Origin: Macrothele yani
Lineage: Eukaryota > Arthropoda > Arachnida > Araneae > Macrothelidae
Direction: 5' to 3'
Length of the DNA stretch: 64,000 bases
NCBI GenBank assembly: GCA_039090855.1
Contig: CM077011.1
Coordinates: forward strand, 26,317,001-26,381,000
The position numbers were made by a program, and so were the translations under genes. Below, one piece after another: positions 46,901 to 52,900 of this stretch. Each line of letters begins with the position of its first letter. The stretch's first letter is position 1. The notes beneath the pieces are model-generated. The model ran no database searches and had not been told where the DNA came from. It worked only from the letters and a program-made list of their open reading frames with translations.

Positions 46901-49900
46901 GGAGAGAGTCAGTGCCGTAATACAAAAAAAAAAAACATCCATACTTCACGAGATTCGAACCCCGAACCTCCTTAAATGAAAGGTCATAAGCTAGCGTCTA
47001 GACTACTTTGCCACCGGAACAGCAGATCGATTTTCCAATACTTTCATAGATAGCAGCTACTTTAAAATTGTTGATGCACCTACGTAATTCTCGCTCTAAC
47101 TAGGGCAATGTCCTTTTCGTTTCCTTTATCTTCTCTTCTCTATTTCAATTACTAAGCAGTGACCCTCCTGAACCGTTCTCAAATTGTTTTTTCCAATGTC
47201 TCTTTGTTCGTACAATTGACCCTTTCTCAATGGCTTTATAGCCTATAGACCATCTGTCAATGTCCATCCTCTCCACAGGTGTTCTTTCCATCTCTATCTG
47301 TAGTTTGTTATCTCTTCTTCAACTCTCCAGACTCCCAGCTCTCTAGAAAACGTTATTGTTCTTTCTTTTGCCAAGTCTGCGGTAACCTGAAAATGATATC
47401 AATGTCCTTATCTATTTACTTCCATTCACTTTTTATGTCTCTCACTTTAGACCCATGTACTTGATTATCGGATATTTAGATGAAGTACTGTGTTTTACCT
47501 ACCAATTATGTAAATATATTATTGTGCACGAGATTTACATTCTAAACATGCGAAATTGGCCGGGAGGCGGAAATATTTTATGTAGCCTTTAATTTGTGTA
47601 AATAATTGAAGGGGTGTAAGGTTCAAGGCGGTGGTTGTCTGTGTATTAACCTTATTTAGTGCCTAAACACAAGAAACCCTAACGTAGGATCCAGTAGCGA
47701 AACCGTTATGAACACAATTACGTTTAAAATTACACAACACGCAGCTTTCCATATAAATTTACGTTGAAGACGCAACTGTCGAACAAAGATGGTTAGTCGA
47801 ATATAACCTCCAATAACAGAGCATGCGATAATTAAGAAAAAAATAATAAATGGTAGCGTAACGGGTAAACTATTGCTTTCCATGCTCATTGATCATCATC
47901 ATCATTGTCAACCATTACCAATCCACTGCTTGACAAAGATCTCTCCAAGTTTCTTCCACAACGGTCTCTCTTGTCCCAGTCTCCTCCATGTTACTCCCGC
48001 ATACTTTCGAATTTCATCCACCCATCTCCCATGTGGTCTTCTTCTGGGTCTTTCCCTGTCCCTTGGAATCCAATCTGAAATTTCGGCTGTCCATCGATGG
48101 TCTGTCCTTCTGGCAGTATGTCCAGCCCATTGCTCGTTCGTGATAGACGTAGTGTTGGTGGCTCCCATATTTAATACATTTTAGTGTGGAATATCTCATC
48201 CCTCACTCACCTGTTGCGTGGCCCGGCTGTCTAAAGGTACTGTGTACGTTTTGAGCTACTTTTCTAGCGTTCTCATCCTCATATTAGTTCATATTCATCC
48301 GTTTTCTTATCGTTTGCTCGTTTGTTTACGTTTGGAAGCTGCCAACATGGCGGCTTCCGATATTTCCTTATCATCTATGGGCGTGGCGGATGCACGTCAC
48401 GTCACACTCCCCACGTCCAAGGAAGTTAACATACTCTCGTCCTCAGATGTGTCTGCTCAGATGCCTTCCCAGCTCTCTAGTACTCCTGCACCGGTGCCTT
48501 CACTGGACTTGGCTGCGCTTTCTTCTTCAGCTCCTGCATCTGCTTGGTGCCCTCCCTGTGTACTACTGATTCTACTGCCTTGCCTTCGGCCTGTGCTTCT
48601 CTTCCCTCACAGCCTTCTGTGCCTGCCGGATCCGAACAGACTTCTCTTCCGAGAATGTCATTTGCCTGTACAGTGCAACGAGGCGCTACTTCTACGTCCG
48701 ATTCCTCTCAACCAGATGGTCTTTTGCAAACAACACCTATTATTCAGGTATCCAACCACAAGGTGAAGGTAACGATTAATGACAATTCGTAGATTGGCCG
48801 TGAGTTCCATAACCTCTTGGATAGAGGTGTGCTTTTTCATGCTTTACCAAATACTCCATTGCCACGCTACATGGAAGCCCTCTCTGGACATGTGCCGTCT
48901 GCGTCCATTGCAGGAATTTCCCGTACTCCTCGGGGTATTTCGGTACAGTTCAATCACAAGGAGGATGCTGACTTTTTTCTTGCAAATGGACTTTCGATTG
49001 AGACAAACCATCTCATCCCGTCGCCTCTTTCCAAGCGACCGGTGAACATCTTGTTCTATCCTGTTCCACAGGAAGTGCCGGATAATGCACTTCCTCTCCT
49101 TGTCAGTCATGTTTGTAAAATTGTTGGCAAGGTCCGTCGCCTCTCTGACGCTCCCCGCGGAACTCGATTCGCACATGCTACCGGACCTCGCCGTCAGTTA
49201 TTGGTCGTCTTTCCCACCGAGAAGGCCTTGGCGGATTGCCCTACAGAAGCTACTGTTCAAATTGGCGCACGAACGTACAGTTTCAAGATTTTCACTGCTC
49301 ACTATTGTACACACTGTTTAACACAGAATCACAGCACTGCCTCCTGTGACCGCGTTCGACGTGGACGTTCATCAAGTTCGCATCCCACTGCTGACCACAT
49401 TGGTCTTCCTACTATCCCCACTACCGGTAGGTTTGCCTGACGCGAATTCTTCTTTTCTCCGTCAGACGAACATTTCCGTTACGGACAATGCTGCCTTTCC
49501 TCCTCTCCCGACCCGTACGATTGTGCATCCACCTTCAATATTGACAGAGTTGTCTTCGACTACAGATGTTTCTACAGCGGAGTGTTCCGATCCGGGTGTG
49601 TTGAGTGGAGGTTTGGCAGATCGACCGTCTGGCTCTTCTCCTAGCTTCTCAGGTATCGGATATCCATTTACAACCTTGTCTACCATACCCTTGTTGCAAC
49701 ATCTTCCTGAAGCCTCGGCTGTTGTACCAGTCTCCACTAAGGCAGCTCAGCTACGTACTGCTTCTTCAGTGACGTTCGTCTCCTCGTCTCCTGACTTGGG
49801 AGGTGAGCCTGATCCACTAATGGATACATCCGCCTCAGCTTCTTCTTCGAAGCAGATTGGAACTTCCGAAGGCGCTGTAAAACAGAAAAAGTTAAAACAA

Positions 49901-52900
49901 CTTTCTGTGCCACATTCTGAGGATTTATCTAGTGTTCCCGAGGTTTCCAGTTCCGGTGTTTCTCCACCTGATGATTCTTCAAACAGTATGCTTCTCCGCT
50001 CAGGTCCTGTTAATCCTCTATCTGATGCTGAGGTTCTACAGGCCGTTGATACGTTTCCTCCAGTTCCTGGACCACTGTCCAGACAGCAACTTTTACGTCT
50101 TTTTCAACCTGCACGTACGATTGTTGGTTCTGAAGAATTTCTTCACTCACCTGATCTGGACCTGCATGCAGCGGTAACGCAATTCGAAGCTTATGTGTCA
50201 CTTTTTAAATCTCTGTGTGCCACCGATCCTCGGTATCAGCCTTTTTGAGACATTACACGCGCCGTGTGGCCTCCTTGAAGGAGCTCGTTGAGAAGCATAT
50301 ATGTGATACCTTCTATCTTTTTACCGATGACCTTCTGCTCTCTTCCTCACACCGATTACTTTTTGTTCTCTCAATGCTAGGGGATTTGCGAACCCGTTCG
50401 CAGATTCCCTGGTTTTGCAGACTTAGTTCATGTTGATTCTGATGTTTTCATTGTGTGTTTTTACTGTGATTCACAAGTAATGTATTGTAAATTTACTTTA
50501 TTTGTGCGTTTGGCTGTGTTTCACAAGTAATGTATTTTAAATTTGCGATAATTGCGTGTTTTTGCTGTGTTTTCACTACTAATCGGTCTCGTTACTTGTG
50601 TGATCTCCTCATTATCTCATTATCATCATCTTATCTGTTGTTTCCTGAATTGTGGCCTGTTTTTTAAATTACCTATAATTGTGAGTGTTTGCTGTGTTAG
50701 TGCTTTCCTCTATCGCGGATTATTATAGTGGTACGTTTGTTACCTTTGTTATTTTTATAAAGTTGCTGAGGTACTCAATGTTGTTTTGCGCTCTAATCAC
50801 ATTTCAGTTCCGTTCGGTTGATTTATCATAGCATAGTACATTTCATGCATTTGTGCACATGTGTTACAGTGTTTGACATGCCGTTAGGCCATTCATTGTT
50901 CGTGTGCATATTCATTTCCTTTCTGTGTAACGTTGTGCTGGATCGTGGATATACTGACTTTCCGCACTGTTGTTTTCTGTACTGCAGCTTTTAATGAATC
51001 TCCTATGTCTGTATTTCGTTATAGCAATAAACTGGGTACCACTATGGTACCCACAGTTACCAATACCAATACCATTGCCATTTCAGGGATTTTACTCTGA
51101 TCATGATGTCTTCCACTCTTGTCGTTTTTCTGATCAACGAGTTCCTCTTCTTACCTCTCCTGGTTACACCAAGCATGTACCTCTCCGTGCTTCTTTGAGT
51201 TGTCTGCAGCCTTTGTATGTCTCTTTCAGTTAAGGTCCACGTCTCTGCACCATACGTAAGTACTGGAAGGATGCATTGATCAAACACTTTTCTTTTAAGA
51301 CATAATGGCATATTGCTCTTGAAAATTATGATGTTTCTTCCAAAAGCTCTCCAGGCAAGTTTTATACGCAGATTAATTTCTTCATCAATGTTACCCTCAC
51401 TTGATATCTTCTATCCAAGATAAGCGTAGGTATCTATTATCTCCAGCTTTTCTCCATCAATCGATAAATATTCATTGCTTGTAAAAGCATTGTACATCAC
51501 TTTTATCTTCTGAACGTTCATTTTTAATCCCTTTACTTTACTCTCGTCAGCAAGTTCCTGCATCATACTCTGCAGCTCTGATGGGGTAGTTGCAAAAATG
51601 ACTACGTCAATAGCGAAACAAAGGTGAGTTAAATAATCTCCATTAATCTTTATCCCTTTGTTTTCGCAGTTCAGTGATTGAGCTTAGTCGATCGATTGTT
51701 TTAGAATTAAGGCTGTCTTTGAATGAGCTTTAGGGTTCATCTGCTGCAATAGATGGCGCAAAACATCCCTCCTTGGGCGTGGCTTTTATTTCTTGAGTGA
51801 CAGTCCCAGAAGTTGGCATCAGCTAATCACTAAAGACCTCACCATATTCAGAATGGTAGCGGTCTCTCGTTGGCTCCATAATGAAAAGACAAAATACGCC
51901 CTATTTCAATTTCATCAATGATGTTATTTGGGGGTAGAGCTAAGTAAGTAGGTGGAGCCTAGTAAGTAGGCGGAGTTTCTATAGTTCAGATTCAGGGGTT
52001 ATCTACTTGTGTACATATTTTCTCTTCAAAAAATAAACGTACAGTAGGATTTAAGGTAAACTGTAGAAGACAAGATTCCAATCTCACTTTTGCCTCTATT
52101 CATTAATTTCTATTTGGCTCAGATAATTAGAAACATCAGGCAGAAATAAGAGATTTCGTTGCTTCCAGACAGAAACACTGCTATGTTAACTTATCGCGCC
52201 ATCTACCGCCAAATTGGAAAGCTTTCGAGTCAGATAAATTGAATTTTAAAAATAATTTTAACAAATTTTTCGGAAAAATCACTATATTAGTTATGGGTCG
52301 TTTTTATTTATGTCAAAATTTTAAACACTACAAAGTAATAGTCTTCGAGAAAATGTGTACACAAGAATTTACATTGCAAATATAGGGTAGAAGATGGAAC
52401 CTAACACTCATTCAAAGACAGCCTTAGAAAAGATCAGAAGGAGAAATTTTATCTTTTTAATGCGTTTAAATTCAAAACGAAGAGCAATTGAGGTATATCA
52501 AAGCATTTCACAGTAACATATACTGTTTGAAACAAAAGTATAATTAAATTGGCTGGATCGGACGTATAGTGTGACGTCACAAAAAAGTATCATGCTTGCA
52601 CTTCCCAAGGGCCGCGAATAGGTGCTTCACTCATCACTGTCAGGTCCGCTCCAGGCCGATTAACAAGAAACCCAAGCTTCTCCCACTATGCCAAAGGGGC
52701 GGGCATTTTCTTTGCTCAACTGATCCTCTTGTATGTGAGATTAAGTAGAATACATGAACCTCCCCAAGGAGATGGCCTTTTGGTTCTCCATCTGTCTCTC
52801 TCTACCAAAAGTTTACGTCTCTCTTATGGTATTGTGGTTGTATTCTAGTGATAATACAAACGCAATTATTGTTATCAATATTTCTGGCGTGTGTGTTCAT

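Larger units (their letters stand above)
48134..51071 (+). mobile_element. ORF1-only 'half-LINE', inserted in the RTE copy
   Basis: The two RTE pieces join seamlessly when this 2938-bp stretch is removed. CCATTGC is present on both sides (48127-48133 and 51072-51078), a 7-bp target duplication. It holds a 5' leader, a gag-like ORF1, the first few dozen codons resembling an ORF2 endonuclease start (about 50365-50450), then 600 bp of 3' region with AATAAA near 51024 and an ACCAATACCAATA tail. The RT is missing. Confidence 0.8.
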
